Of a DNA stretch of 15,058 bases, positions 7,865-14,541 are shown piece by piece. A program made the translations under genes and the position numbers. The stretch covers positions 1 through 15,058 of the forward strand of contig DMJN01000161.1 of assembly GCA_003451715.1 (NCBI GenBank), given 5' to 3'. Each line of letters starts with the position of its first letter. Positions within the stretch are counted from its first letter, which is position 1. The stretch is from Gammaproteobacteria bacterium (GTDB lineage: Bacteria > Pseudomonadota > Gammaproteobacteria > Pseudomonadales > Pseudohongiellaceae). The notes under the pieces are model-generated. The model had not been told where the DNA came from. It was given only the letters and a program-made list of their open reading frames with translations, and ran no database searches.

Positions 7865-8239
7865 ATGAAAAACAGCTTTAGAAAATTGCTAGTCCTACTG
7901 TTAGCCTTGTCAGTTTACGCATGCAGCAGCTCGGCGCCGCCGCGTGAATCATCCCAGACTGCTGCAACGGATCTGCCTTTCGCTAATGACATCGCCGACG
8001 AGGCGGTGATGGGAAAGTGGGCGCGCAGCTGCGCGCTGTGCCATGTTACCGGCGAGGCCGGTGCCCCCATTGCAGGTGATAGCGTGGAGTGGCAACAGCG
8101 ACTGGTGCAAGGAGAGGAATCCATTCTGCAGCGAGTGCTCGAGGGTTACAACTCCATGCCACCGCTGGGCTATTGCATGGCTTGTGAAGTGAAGGATTTT
8201 CGCGCCATGATCGGGTTCATGGCAGGGAGCAATCAATGA
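7865..8239 (+). CDS. cytochrome c5-like monohaem lipoprotein
   Basis: A 124-residue small c-type cytochrome. The haem motif CALCH (Cys56, Cys59, His60), a GAPIAGD segment and MPPLG (Met98 as likely sixth ligand), followed by the extra cysteine pair YCMAC (Cys104, Cys107), are typical of the cytochrome c5 group, where that pair forms a disulfide. The N-terminus is a lipoprotein signal peptide (FRKLLVLLLALSVYAC, lipid-bearing Cys20), though Tyr at -2 is unusual. I chose the ATG at 7865 because it gives a clean signal sequence and has CAGG six bases upstream. A TTG at 7844 and an ATG at 7850 are in frame and would only lengthen the basic end. The stop overlaps the start of the FAD oxidoreductase by ATGA, so the two are made together. 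The most likely job is to accept electrons from that enzyme, and perhaps from the quinoprotein upstream, at the periplasmic face of the membrane. Confidence 0.85.
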   Translation: MKNSFRKLLVLLLALSVYACSSSAPPRESSQTAATDLPFANDIADEAVMGKWARSCALCHVTGEAGAPIAGDSVEWQQRLVQGEESILQRVLEGYNSMPPLGYCMACEVKDFRAMIGFMAGSNQ

Positions 8240-9594
8240 AGGATCTAACGCGTCGATCATTCCTCGCATCCAGTTTGCGGGCCGCCCTGTTTGGTGCCTA
8301 TGCAATGAACGGCACGGCAGCCGCACAGGCAACTCCCTGGAGTAACTGGTCTGGCGGTCAGACCTGTCGACCAGCGGGTCGCTATGATATCGCCAGCGAA
8401 GAGCAACTGGTCAGCTTATTGAAGAGCACCTCCGGCCCCATTCGACCCATCGGGTCTGGCCACTCCTTCAGCCCGCTCATACCCACCGACGGGCACCTGG
8501 TGATCATCGACCAGTTGAACGGCATACTCGATTATGACAGCAGCACGCTGCAGGCAACGCTTGGCGCTGGCTCTCGACTGGGCGACCTGGGGGAGGCGCT
8601 CGATGCTATTGGCCAAGGTATGTTCAATCTGCCCGACATCGATAGACAAACGGTAGCCGGCGCCACGGCAACAGGCACCCACGGTACCGGCGTTACCTTC
8701 AAGAGTCTGTCTGGTTACATCACTTCGCTGCGGCTGGTCACTCCCGAGGGGGATTTCAGGGATATCGATGCCAGCGATGGCGACTTATTCGATGCAGTGC
8801 GAGTCAATGTCGGAGCACTCGGCGTGGTAACCCAGATTCGCATGCAGAATCGTGAATCCTACAGACTCAAAAAACGCGAATGGACGGCGCCTACCGAAGA
8901 CATCCTCGGTGATTTCGATGCCCTGGCGGCCAGCCACCGGCATTTCGAGATCTTCCCGCTGGTGTATTCGGATTATTCCCTGGTGCTTTCCATCGATGAA
9001 TCTGACGAGCCCATCGGCCAGACCATTATTCCTGGCGAAGAAGTCACCCTCGCCGATCTCAGGCCATTGGGAGTCGATGCGACGCCGCTGGAAAGATTGA
9101 CCATGAACAATGCGCTGGCGGCGAATACCGAGGTGAGTGAAGCTGTAGATCTTTCCCATAAGCTGTTGTCAAACGTACGCAACAACCGCTTTAACGAGAT
9201 GGAATATTCCGTACCGGCGGAAGTGGGTGCTGAATGCCTGCGGGAAATACTCAGGACCATCTATGATCAGGCCATCGATGTGGCGTTTCCATTGGAGTAT
9301 CGCTACGTCAGCCCGGATGATCCCTGGTTGAGCATGGCCTACGGCGATGAGCCCCATGCGACTATCTCAATACACCGCACCGCCAGGGAAGACTATAGAC
9401 CCTACTTCGATATCATCGAGCCCATCTTCTGGAAATATGGGGGCCGACCACACTGGGGCAAGATACACAGTCTGGGTCATCGGGAACTCAGTCAATTGTA
9501 TCCGCGTTTCAGGGACTTCATGGAAATTCGGCAGTCACTCGACCCAAACGGGCGCATGTTGAATGAACATTTGAAGAACTTGTTTAACGCCTGA
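8236..9594 (+). CDS. Tat-exported FAD-linked oxidoreductase, D-arabinono-lactone/alditol oxidase family
   Basis: A 452-residue flavoprotein of the VAO/PCMH fold. It opens with a twin-arginine signal (LTRRSFLASS, hydrophobic to about residue 30). The FAD domain has GSGHSF with His76, the residue that binds FAD covalently in gulonolactone and arabinonolactone oxidases, and the pyrophosphate-binding ATGTHGTG stretch (145-152). The C-terminal ALO-type domain carries Glu354-x-Arg356 and RPHWGK (Lys409), matching the Glu/Arg/Lys active-site set known from alditol oxidase, and ends with the usual SLDPNGRMLNEHL. All key residues look intact, so it is probably active on a sugar lactone, alditol or related polyol. 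The ATG overlaps the cytochrome stop and has AGGGAG (8224-8229) as ribosome site. Because it is exported and coupled to a cytochrome c, I expect a dehydrogenase that reduces the cytochrome rather than an oxygen-using oxidase. That is inference; the plant galactonolactone enzyme offers a precedent. Confidence 0.85.
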   Translation: MKDLTRRSFLASSLRAALFGAYAMNGTAAAQATPWSNWSGGQTCRPAGRYDIASEEQLVSLLKSTSGPIRPIGSGHSFSPLIPTDGHLVIIDQLNGILDYDSSTLQATLGAGSRLGDLGEALDAIGQGMFNLPDIDRQTVAGATATGTHGTGVTFKSLSGYITSLRLVTPEGDFRDIDASDGDLFDAVRVNVGALGVVTQIRMQNRESYRLKKREWTAPTEDILGDFDALAASHRHFEIFPLVYSDYSLVLSIDESDEPIGQTIIPGEEVTLADLRPLGVDATPLERLTMNNALAANTEVSEAVDLSHKLLSNVRNNRFNEMEYSVPAEVGAECLREILRTIYDQAIDVAFPLEYRYVSPDDPWLSMAYGDEPHATISIHRTAREDYRPYFDIIEPIFWKYGGRPHWGKIHSLGHRELSQLYPRFRDFMEIRQSLDPNGRMLNEHLKNLFNA

Positions 9595-9708
9595 TTCCCA
9601 AGTGCCGGTTCCATTCTAGTGAGCGCGAAGCTGCGCCTGATGATCTGGATCGGCGATCAATGCCCCCACTGGTGCAGGCCGTAGATTTCGTTACAACTAA
9701 ATCCATGG
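9595..9708. other. intergenic stretch without recognised feature
   Basis: This stretch lies between the end of the plus-strand block and the stop of the small minus-strand ORF. I see only short GC-rich self-complementary bits (for example GCGC on both sides of GAAGCT), too weak to call a terminator, and no ORF with a ribosome site. Confidence 0.4.
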
Positions 9709-9813
9709 CTACCCGACAAGGTTTGGAATGACGATACCACCGGCGACCATGATCAAGACGAGTACGCCCAGCGCAATCAGACTGATTTTTGCAATGAGAG
9801 TTGGATTTTTCAT
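9709..9813 (-). CDS. 34-residue single-pass membrane small protein
   Basis: A short ORF on the minus strand, ATG at 9813-9811 and TAG at 9711-9709. The product starts MKNPTLIAK and then runs as one unbroken hydrophobic helix (residues about 10-32, rich in Ile, Leu, Val, Ala and Gly), ending IPNLVG. Lysines at positions 2 and 9 before the helix predict the N-terminus inside. Support for expression comes from upstream: GGGAG (9819-9823 on the complement) five bases before the ATG, and a promoter with a perfect TTGACA box ending about 50 bases upstream. The gene stands alone, on the same strand as the ABC block but separated from it by an inverted repeat. I recognise no family. It could be a regulatory small membrane protein or a toxin-like peptide; nothing in the sequence decides this. 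Confidence 0.5.
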   Translation of the reverse strand: MKNPTLIAKISLIALGVLVLIMVAGGIVIPNLVG

Positions 9814-9818
9814 AGTTG

Positions 9819-9866
9819 CTCCCGAATCATCCACCTCAAATTAATTTCCACGATAGACACTGTCAA
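9819..9866 (-). promoter_or_regulatory. predicted sigma-70 promoter and ribosome site of the small membrane ORF
   Basis: Read on the minus strand: TTGACA (9866-9861) is an exact -35 consensus, followed by a 17-base spacer and TAATTT (9843-9838) as a partial -10 (the first two bases and the last match). Transcription would start near 9831, leaving a leader of under 20 bases that contains GGGAG (9823-9819) before the ATG at 9813. The spacing of all three elements is what a functional start region would show. Confidence 0.5.
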
Positions 9867-9876
9867 GATAATTAGT

Positions 9877-9940
9877 GGGGTCGGAGGGACTAAATTTTAG
9901 TCAATCTAACAACTGGTTAAAATTTAGACCCTCCGACCCC
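9877..9940. repeat. 23-bp near-perfect inverted repeat, REP/RAYT-like palindrome or terminator
   Basis: Left arm 9877-9899 (begins GGGGTCGGAGGG, ends CTAAATTTTA) and right arm 9918-9940 are inverse complements at 22 of 23 positions, with an 18-base loop that includes AACTGG. TTTT follows directly at 9941-9944. The arms resemble the GGGGTC(G/A)GAG-type palindromes I associate with REP-linked IS200-like transposases in proteobacteria. That resemblance is from memory, not a search. No transposase gene is present here. With the trailing T-run it could also end transcripts arriving on the plus strand; in the minus direction no T-run follows. Confidence 0.7.
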
Positions 9941-9954
9941 TTTTACTCAATTTT

Positions 9955-10503
9955 TCAACTGCGAGACGTCACGCGAAATGTCCACCAACGGTCGAACCGC
10001 ACCTGATCCAGTGGCGGTCGTGGTGTCACCATGGTGTCCAGGTCGGTATGTTGCAGTTTCAATACCCTGGCCCTGAATGAGCGATCCATTATCTCGGGAT
10101 CCGTTTCGCGATTCAGTGTCACGGGATAGACAAGATCCCCCAGCCTCAGGGTGGCAGTCTCGTCAGCCTCGACTCTCGCCGCCCAATACTTTCTGTCACA
10201 GACTGAGCAACTGAGAAACAACTCGCCTTCTTCAGTGGCCATGCAATTGAGATTAATCGAGTGGGGACGAATCCCGACCCAGATCTGTAGTTGACACAGA
10301 TTCTCCTGATTGGCAGTGGTTGTATTCCAATCCGTCACCGGCGTGTCTACCCGTTCTCCAAACAGGAATCCACCGGGGGTTGTTGCACAGGGACATACAT
10401 TGGAGAAAACCAGAAATCCAACAACAGCGGAGAGTAGAACCGCGAGTAAACCAGCACCAACCCACAGCTTGAGTTTGTTGTTGGGAGAAAGTGTCTCGTT
10501 CAT
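9955..10503 (-). CDS. membrane-anchored cysteine-containing hypothetical protein
   Basis: A 182-residue protein with one N-terminal membrane helix (about residues 13-34, LWVGAGLLAVLLSAVVGFLVF) directly followed by VCPCA. The soluble part reads FGERVDTPVTDWN, then PHSINLNCMA, EGELFLSCSVCDRKYWAARV and GDLVYPVTLNRETDPEI. This order (DW, short strands, a KYW, then 'YPVTLNRETDP') recalls split-barrel proteins related to deazaflavin- or FMN-binding folds, but I cannot name the family with certainty. Six cysteines, two of them in CSVC and two in CPC, hint at metal binding, disulfides or redox chemistry. The helix would place the domain outside the cytosol. AAGGAG lies 11 bases before the ATG. The gene is 119 bases downstream of the last ABC permease gene on the same strand and may be the end of that operon or have its own promoter. 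Confidence 0.65.
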   Translation of the reverse strand: MNETLSPNNKLKLWVGAGLLAVLLSAVVGFLVFSNVCPCATTPGGFLFGERVDTPVTDWNTTTANQENLCQLQIWVGIRPHSINLNCMATEEGELFLSCSVCDRKYWAARVEADETATLRLGDLVYPVTLNRETDPEIMDRSFRARVLKLQHTDLDTMVTPRPPLDQVRFDRWWTFRVTSRS

Positions 10504-10622
10504 GGGGTCTTTAGCTCCTTCTCAAATAGGACTGGATTTGCTCTTTCTTAAGATGGTTTGGCTCTTTTTGATCAAGGTAGTCCCAATACCACTAAGTTTA
10601 CCCCTATTTCCTCACTCTCACT

Positions 10623-11501
10623 CTATTCGTCGGTGTATTTCACCTCGAGATGTTTCAGCAGAAATATTGTCGCTGTCACAGTAAGCAGGCAGAGTCCGAT
10701 CATTCCGAAGATTGAAACCCAGACAGGTGGCGGTGCGACGATGACCGCCAACGGCCCTTCGTCCATAGGAATAGGGAGAAGTCCTTTCAGGTGGTAGATG
10801 ATGCTGAATATCTTCAGCGCCGGCGGCAGAATGAAATGCGTGGTTTCCCAGCCCGCAATCAGCACAATCGGGATGAGTGGGTTACGAAACAGCAAACCGG
10901 TGGCCATGAATACCGAACCATAGCCCATACAAGCCAGCAGGGTGATGCCAAGGTATTGACCGAGTTGCTGAGTGGCGATGCCACTGGTCAAATCGGAAAC
11001 CAGTTGCCCCATGCCGAAGGGCAGGTAGAGCAATACGAAACAAATAATCGTGCAGAGCCCGAATAGCACAAAGCCACAGCTCAATCCAGCGAGATATTTC
11101 GCGGTCACCAGTACTTCACGGCGCACCGGAGTTAACAGGTAGTAGTGGATGCTACGGTCAAGAATTTCACCTCTGAACAGGGTGGTGAATATCGAGGCAC
11201 TACCAAGAAACACTACGGTTCCGAGAATCAACGCAGAGTATATATAGCCGAATATCTCACGGGCATTCTCGATCGACTCAAACACCGGGCCACCCCGAGC
11301 ATCTCCCTCTTCAAAAGCCGCGACTGCGAATATCAGAATAGGAAGCAGCGCCAGTACGTAGCAGGCAAATGCGCGACGGGAAAAGAAGGATTTACCGAAT
11401 TCGATTCGGAAAATTGCCACTAACTGCCTCATCCACAGGGACGGTCCCGGTATCAATAAGGGAGCCCTGGCATAGTCCGCTGCTAATTGCCCGTTGCTCA
11501 T
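10623..11501 (-). CDS. ABC-2 type transporter permease (second permease of the set)
   Basis: A 292-residue inner-membrane protein with about six helices: one near residues 42-62, a large hydrophilic loop (EEGDARGGPVFESIENAREIF), then a cluster of helices to the C-terminus. RGEILDRSIHYYLLTPVRREVLVTAKYLAG is the amphipathic coupling segment typical of ABC-2 permeases of this type, where 'LL..P.RR.....K' contacts the ATPase. The ATG at 11501 overlaps the stop of the ATPase gene before it by four bases (ATGA), so the pair is translationally coupled and this is most likely the membrane partner of that ATPase. The cytosolic N-terminus (to about residue 40) is longer than usual. The cargo cannot be told from the sequence. 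The product ends KYTDE. Confidence 0.82.
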   Translation of the reverse strand: MSNGQLAADYARAPLLIPGPSLWMRQLVAIFRIEFGKSFFSRRAFACYVLALLPILIFAVAAFEEGDARGGPVFESIENAREIFGYIYSALILGTVVFLGSASIFTTLFRGEILDRSIHYYLLTPVRREVLVTAKYLAGLSCGFVLFGLCTIICFVLLYLPFGMGQLVSDLTSGIATQQLGQYLGITLLACMGYGSVFMATGLLFRNPLIPIVLIAGWETTHFILPPALKIFSIIYHLKGLLPIPMDEGPLAVIVAPPPVWVSIFGMIGLCLLTVTATIFLLKHLEVKYTDE

Positions 11502-12469
11502 GTGGCCACCTGTTGCTCGACGATGAGATGTTGGTAGATCGCCTCGACAGTCTCATCGGCTGGTCCCATAGATTCGATTGTCCAACCCTCGCTCATCACC
11601 TTTCGGTTAAAGGCCAGGAAGAAGGCGTCGGCATCGCTGGTGCGGATAAACAGCCCCTCGCCATCGTAGTGGAGCTGCGCTTCCACGATATGCTCGAGGT
11701 CAAACACCCGGGCTGCAATATCCTTAGCGTCGCGGCTTCGAATGAAAATCTTCATCGGCTCGCCGGTTTCGCTCTGAATGTGGCTGAGATCACCTTCGGC
11801 TACCAGATAACCACTGTTAAGCAGCACTACTCGATCGGAAATCAAATCTACTTCGTGAAGTATCTGGCTGGAAATCACCACGATCTTGCCCGCATCGGCG
11901 AACTGACGAAACAGGGCGATCACCTGCGCCCGGGCCATGGGGTCCAGACCGTTCAGGGGTTCATCGAGTATCAACACATCCGGTTGATGGCAGATTGCCT
12001 GGGCCAGCTTAATGCGCTGCCGCATGCCCTTGCTGTAAGCCTCTACGGATTTTTTTGCAGCCTTGACCAGATTCACCTGTTGCAGGGCCAGCTCGGTCAG
12101 TGTCTCGGTGGTGGATTTGTCATAGCCATGTATCCGCAGTGTGTTACGAATGAATTCGTAGCCATTGACGCCGACTGGAAAGGAATCGTATTGGGTGCAG
12201 TAGCCGAGCTGGCGGAAAAAACTATCGGGCTGCGAAGGAGACACACCTCTCACTTCGATGCTACCTCGAGTGGTTGGTATCAATCCGGCTATCAGATTTA
12301 TCAGGGTGGACTTGCCGGATCCGTTCGGTCCCACCAGGCCGGTAATGCCAGGTTCGATCTCCAAACTGATTCGATTGACACCGAGAATGTCGCCGTAAAA
12401 TTTCGACACGTCGTGCAGCGCAATGCAGCCGCCATCGTTTTCCACGCTGATGGCTTCAGCCCTATTCAC
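11498..12469 (-). CDS. ABC transporter ATP-binding protein with H-loop His replaced by Gln
   Basis: A 323-residue nucleotide-binding subunit. Walker A is GPNGSGKS (47-54), the Q-loop glutamine Gln93 is present (GYCTQYDSF), the signature is YSKGM (145-149) and Walker B with catalytic Glu170 is VLILDEPLNGLD. The switch histidine, normally SH(I/L)L after Walker B, is glutamine (Gln202 in VISSQILHEV), an unusual loss of a residue that helps ATP hydrolysis. About 85 residues after the ATPase core form the accessory C-terminal domain common in ABC-2 exporters. The only start is GTG at 12469 (the ATG two bases before it is out of frame and stops at once), 12 bases after the first permease gene, with GGGTGG as a weak ribosome site. 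It overlaps the next permease gene by ATGA. Confidence 0.87.
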   Translation of the reverse strand: MNRAEAISVENDGGCIALHDVSKFYGDILGVNRISLEIEPGITGLVGPNGSGKSTLINLIAGLIPTTRGSIEVRGVSPSQPDSFFRQLGYCTQYDSFPVGVNGYEFIRNTLRIHGYDKSTTETLTELALQQVNLVKAAKKSVEAYSKGMRQRIKLAQAICHQPDVLILDEPLNGLDPMARAQVIALFRQFADAGKIVVISSQILHEVDLISDRVVLLNSGYLVAEGDLSHIQSETGEPMKIFIRSRDAKDIAARVFDLEHIVEAQLHYDGEGLFIRTSDADAFFLAFNRKVMSEGWTIESMGPADETVEAIYQHLIVEQQVAT

Positions 12470-12481
12470 ATGCCCACCCGA

Positions 12482-13360
12482 TCATGCGACCACCTGAAAG
12501 GCACGAATTCGCCAGGTAAGGACAAGCAGCGCTAGCAGTGAAAAAGTGAGAAATTGCAGAACCGCGATCCCTACGTCCATCTGCGGTACAAACCCGAGCA
12601 GATCGCTGTCGGCGTTGTACAAGTAAGTCATCAATACCTCCAGGCCGGCGTACAAATTCACAACATAGGCACCCAAGCCACCGAACACATCTTCGATTAC
12701 CGCGCCAGTTACGGATAGGAGTAAGATTATTCCAAAGAATGTCATGCGGGCCACGGATTTCAATTTCACAAAAGCGGAGACTGCGAATGCTACCAGCGAC
12801 AGGCAGATTATCCAGCTCAGTGAGGTCAGGATTGACGCTACAGGTATTTGCAGGTTATCGCCAAGCCATCCGCCGCCTGCCAGGTAAGCCTGCAGGAAAA
12901 AGAGTAGCAGGCCGGGCACCCAACTGATCAGTGATCCTAAAAATATCAGCACCAGCAACTTGCCAGAGATATAGCTGGCCGTGTTGATTGGCCGGGAGAG
13001 GTAAAGCGGCATGGCGTTGTTTCTAAGATCCGGAGAAATCATGGTTGGTCCGATTCCCAGGACCATCAAAAACAACAGGGAATTTTGCGGAATCTGCATA
13101 GCGATAGTGAAGGCAGTACCATTGATTGTTGTAAGATCCTCCGGTGTCACATCGAACTGTAGCAGTAGCTCCAGGTTGTGATACACGTAAATGGCGCACA
13201 TTAAAAACAATGGTAACAGCAGCGAGATAAAGAAGAATGCAACAAACAGGCGGGATTGAAAGACATCCGCCAGCGCATAACGAAAGATCACCAGCGTGCG
13301 GGACATCGGGGGTGACAGCGGTCCGCTATAGCCTTGATATGCTTTTAGGAAAATCGCCAT
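12482..13360 (-). CDS. ABC-2 type transporter permease (first permease of the set)
   Basis: A 292-residue inner-membrane protein with about six helices. TLVIFRYALADVFQSRLFVAFFF is the usual amphipathic entry plus first helix. A periplasmic loop (HNLELLLQFDVTPEDLTT) follows, and then ISPDLRNNAMPLYLSRPINTASYISGK, the coupling segment seen in ABC-2 permeases ('D.....PLYLSRP......GK'). The remaining helices run to the end. The ATG at 13360 has TGAGGA as Shine-Dalgarno and begins 13 bases after the preceding ATPase gene. A second in-frame ATG at 13306 (MSRTLVIF) would also give a full membrane domain. Gene order and spacing make it the likely partner of the upstream ATPase, but the two permeases may also form one heterodimer with both ATPases. 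No cargo is indicated. Confidence 0.82.
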   Translation of the reverse strand: MAIFLKAYQGYSGPLSPPMSRTLVIFRYALADVFQSRLFVAFFFISLLLPLFLMCAIYVYHNLELLLQFDVTPEDLTTINGTAFTIAMQIPQNSLLFLMVLGIGPTMISPDLRNNAMPLYLSRPINTASYISGKLLVLIFLGSLISWVPGLLLFFLQAYLAGGGWLGDNLQIPVASILTSLSWIICLSLVAFAVSAFVKLKSVARMTFFGIILLLSVTGAVIEDVFGGLGAYVVNLYAGLEVLMTYLYNADSDLLGFVPQMDVGIAVLQFLTFSLLALLVLTWRIRAFQVVA

Positions 13361-13373
13361 TCAGTATTTATCC

Positions 13374-14474
13374 TCAGTCCTCATCCATGGCCCGCAGGAA
13401 GATGTCTTCCAGGGAGTCTCGTTTGTAATCCAGGTTACGGATCTGCACGGACAGTTGTTCAGCAAGTGCATACAGTTGATTTATTTCTACGCCATCGGGA
13501 ATGATGGCTTTAATGCGTCGGCGATTGGGCAGGGCAACCTCACAACCCAGGTTTCTGAGACCCTCGACGAAGTCTTCTTCGTTGCCACGAATCTGCATCA
13601 GCAGAAATTGCCGATTGCTGCGCCGTTCTTCCTCGAGGTTACAATATTTGGCAATGCGTCCATCTTTAAGCACCAATACCTCATCGCAGCATGATTCGAT
13701 GTCCTGTAACAAGTGTGATGCCACCACGATGTGCGTGTCACCGGAATCGCGAATCTCACGAATCAGCTGCAGCATGCGCGCCCGGGCCGGTGGATCGAGT
13801 CCGTTGGTAGGCTCGTCGAGGAAAAGCAATTTTGGTCCATGCACGATGGCCTGGGCCAACTTGGCGAGTTGTTTCATACCGAGGGAATAAGATTCGATAT
13901 TACGGTATCGGGCTTCACCCAGGCCGACGTAGAAGAACACCTCATGGGCTCTTTCCAGCGCTACCTTCGGGCTGAGCCCGGACAGCTCCGCCATCATGCG
14001 CACGAAGCGTATGCCAGTCATGCCGGTGATGAAGGAATCCCGTTCCGGCATAAAGCCCACCATGGATCGTACCCACTGGTTGCCGGAGTCGAGTTCGTGG
14101 CCGAGAATCGCCGCCTTGCCTGAAGACGGCTGGTTAAAGCCCAGCAGGGTGTTCAATAGAGTGGTCTTGCCCGCACCATTGGGGCCTAACAGGCCGATAC
14201 AGTGGCCGTGCATTTCAGCCGAAAGGTGATCGAGAACCGGCTTATCAAAATTGACACATAAGTCATCCAGTTCGATTACAGGTGCAGACTGATGATCCCG
14301 CTCCTGTGCCGATTCATCACTCACTGAAGGTTGAGTCCGGGCTACGTTCTCCTTACTCTCACTCTCGTTCCCTTTGTTCTGTGCATCAGTTTCCTCTGGA
14401 TGCAGTGAATCAGCGGCATCCTCATCTGAGGCTGCCGCTGATTTGTCTTCGTTACTGATGATGTCAGCGGTCAA
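13374..14474 (-). CDS. ABC transporter ATP-binding protein with long acidic N-terminal extension
   Basis: A 366-residue nucleotide-binding subunit. Walker A is GPNGAGKT (97-104), the signature YSLGM (196-200), Walker [13 protein letters not shown] with Glu221, and the H-loop His254 (VASHLLQD) is intact. The Q-loop reads GFMPERDSF, with Glu144 where glutamine is usual; a PE here is known in some ABC-2 ATPases of the gliding-motility type. A C-terminal accessory domain follows to residue 366. Ahead of the ATPase core lies an extension of about 64 residues rich in Ser, Glu, Asp and Ala, probably disordered and unlike neighbouring products. The start is a TTG at 14474 with GGAAG seven bases upstream. 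If translation began at a later GTG, much of the extension would be lost, but the frame stays open and clean. It is the first ATPase of the ATPase-permease-ATPase-permease series. Confidence 0.85.
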   Translation of the reverse strand: MTADIISNEDKSAAASDEDAADSLHPEETDAQNKGNESESKENVARTQPSVSDESAQERDHQSAPVIELDDLCVNFDKPVLDHLSAEMHGHCIGLLGPNGAGKTTLLNTLLGFNQPSSGKAAILGHELDSGNQWVRSMVGFMPERDSFITGMTGIRFVRMMAELSGLSPKVALERAHEVFFYVGLGEARYRNIESYSLGMKQLAKLAQAIVHGPKLLFLDEPTNGLDPPARARMLQLIREIRDSGDTHIVVASHLLQDIESCCDEVLVLKDGRIAKYCNLEEERRSNRQFLLMQIRGNEEDFVEGLRNLGCEVALPNRRRIKAIIPDGVEINQLYALAEQLSVQIRNLDYKRDSLEDIFLRAMDED

Positions 14475-14541
14475 AGAGCTACTTCCATTGTTCTCTACAG
14501 GGAATAACCAGTGTGCTATTCAATACAGCGATTCTAGCAGT

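Noticed and set aside
8045..8062. Short GC-rich palindrome (ACCGGCGAGGCCGGT)
   Set aside because: It lies within the cytochrome coding sequence just after the haem motif and is explained by Gly/Glu/Ala codons.
9605..9640. Possible terminator after the FAD oxidoreductase gene
   Set aside because: Only a four-base GCGC stem is found and no T-run follows.
11369..12535. 388-codon plus-strand open frame
   Set aside because: It runs antisense to the ATPase and permease genes, has low-complexity His/Gln-rich content without domain motifs, and the opposite strand carries complete Walker and signature motifs.
14471..14488. Five-codon ORF (MEVAL-stop) overlapping the TTG start of the first ATPase
   Set aside because: It lacks a ribosome site of its own; the GGAAG there is placed for the TTG. 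Its similarity in length to the mini-ORF at 2078 is likely chance.
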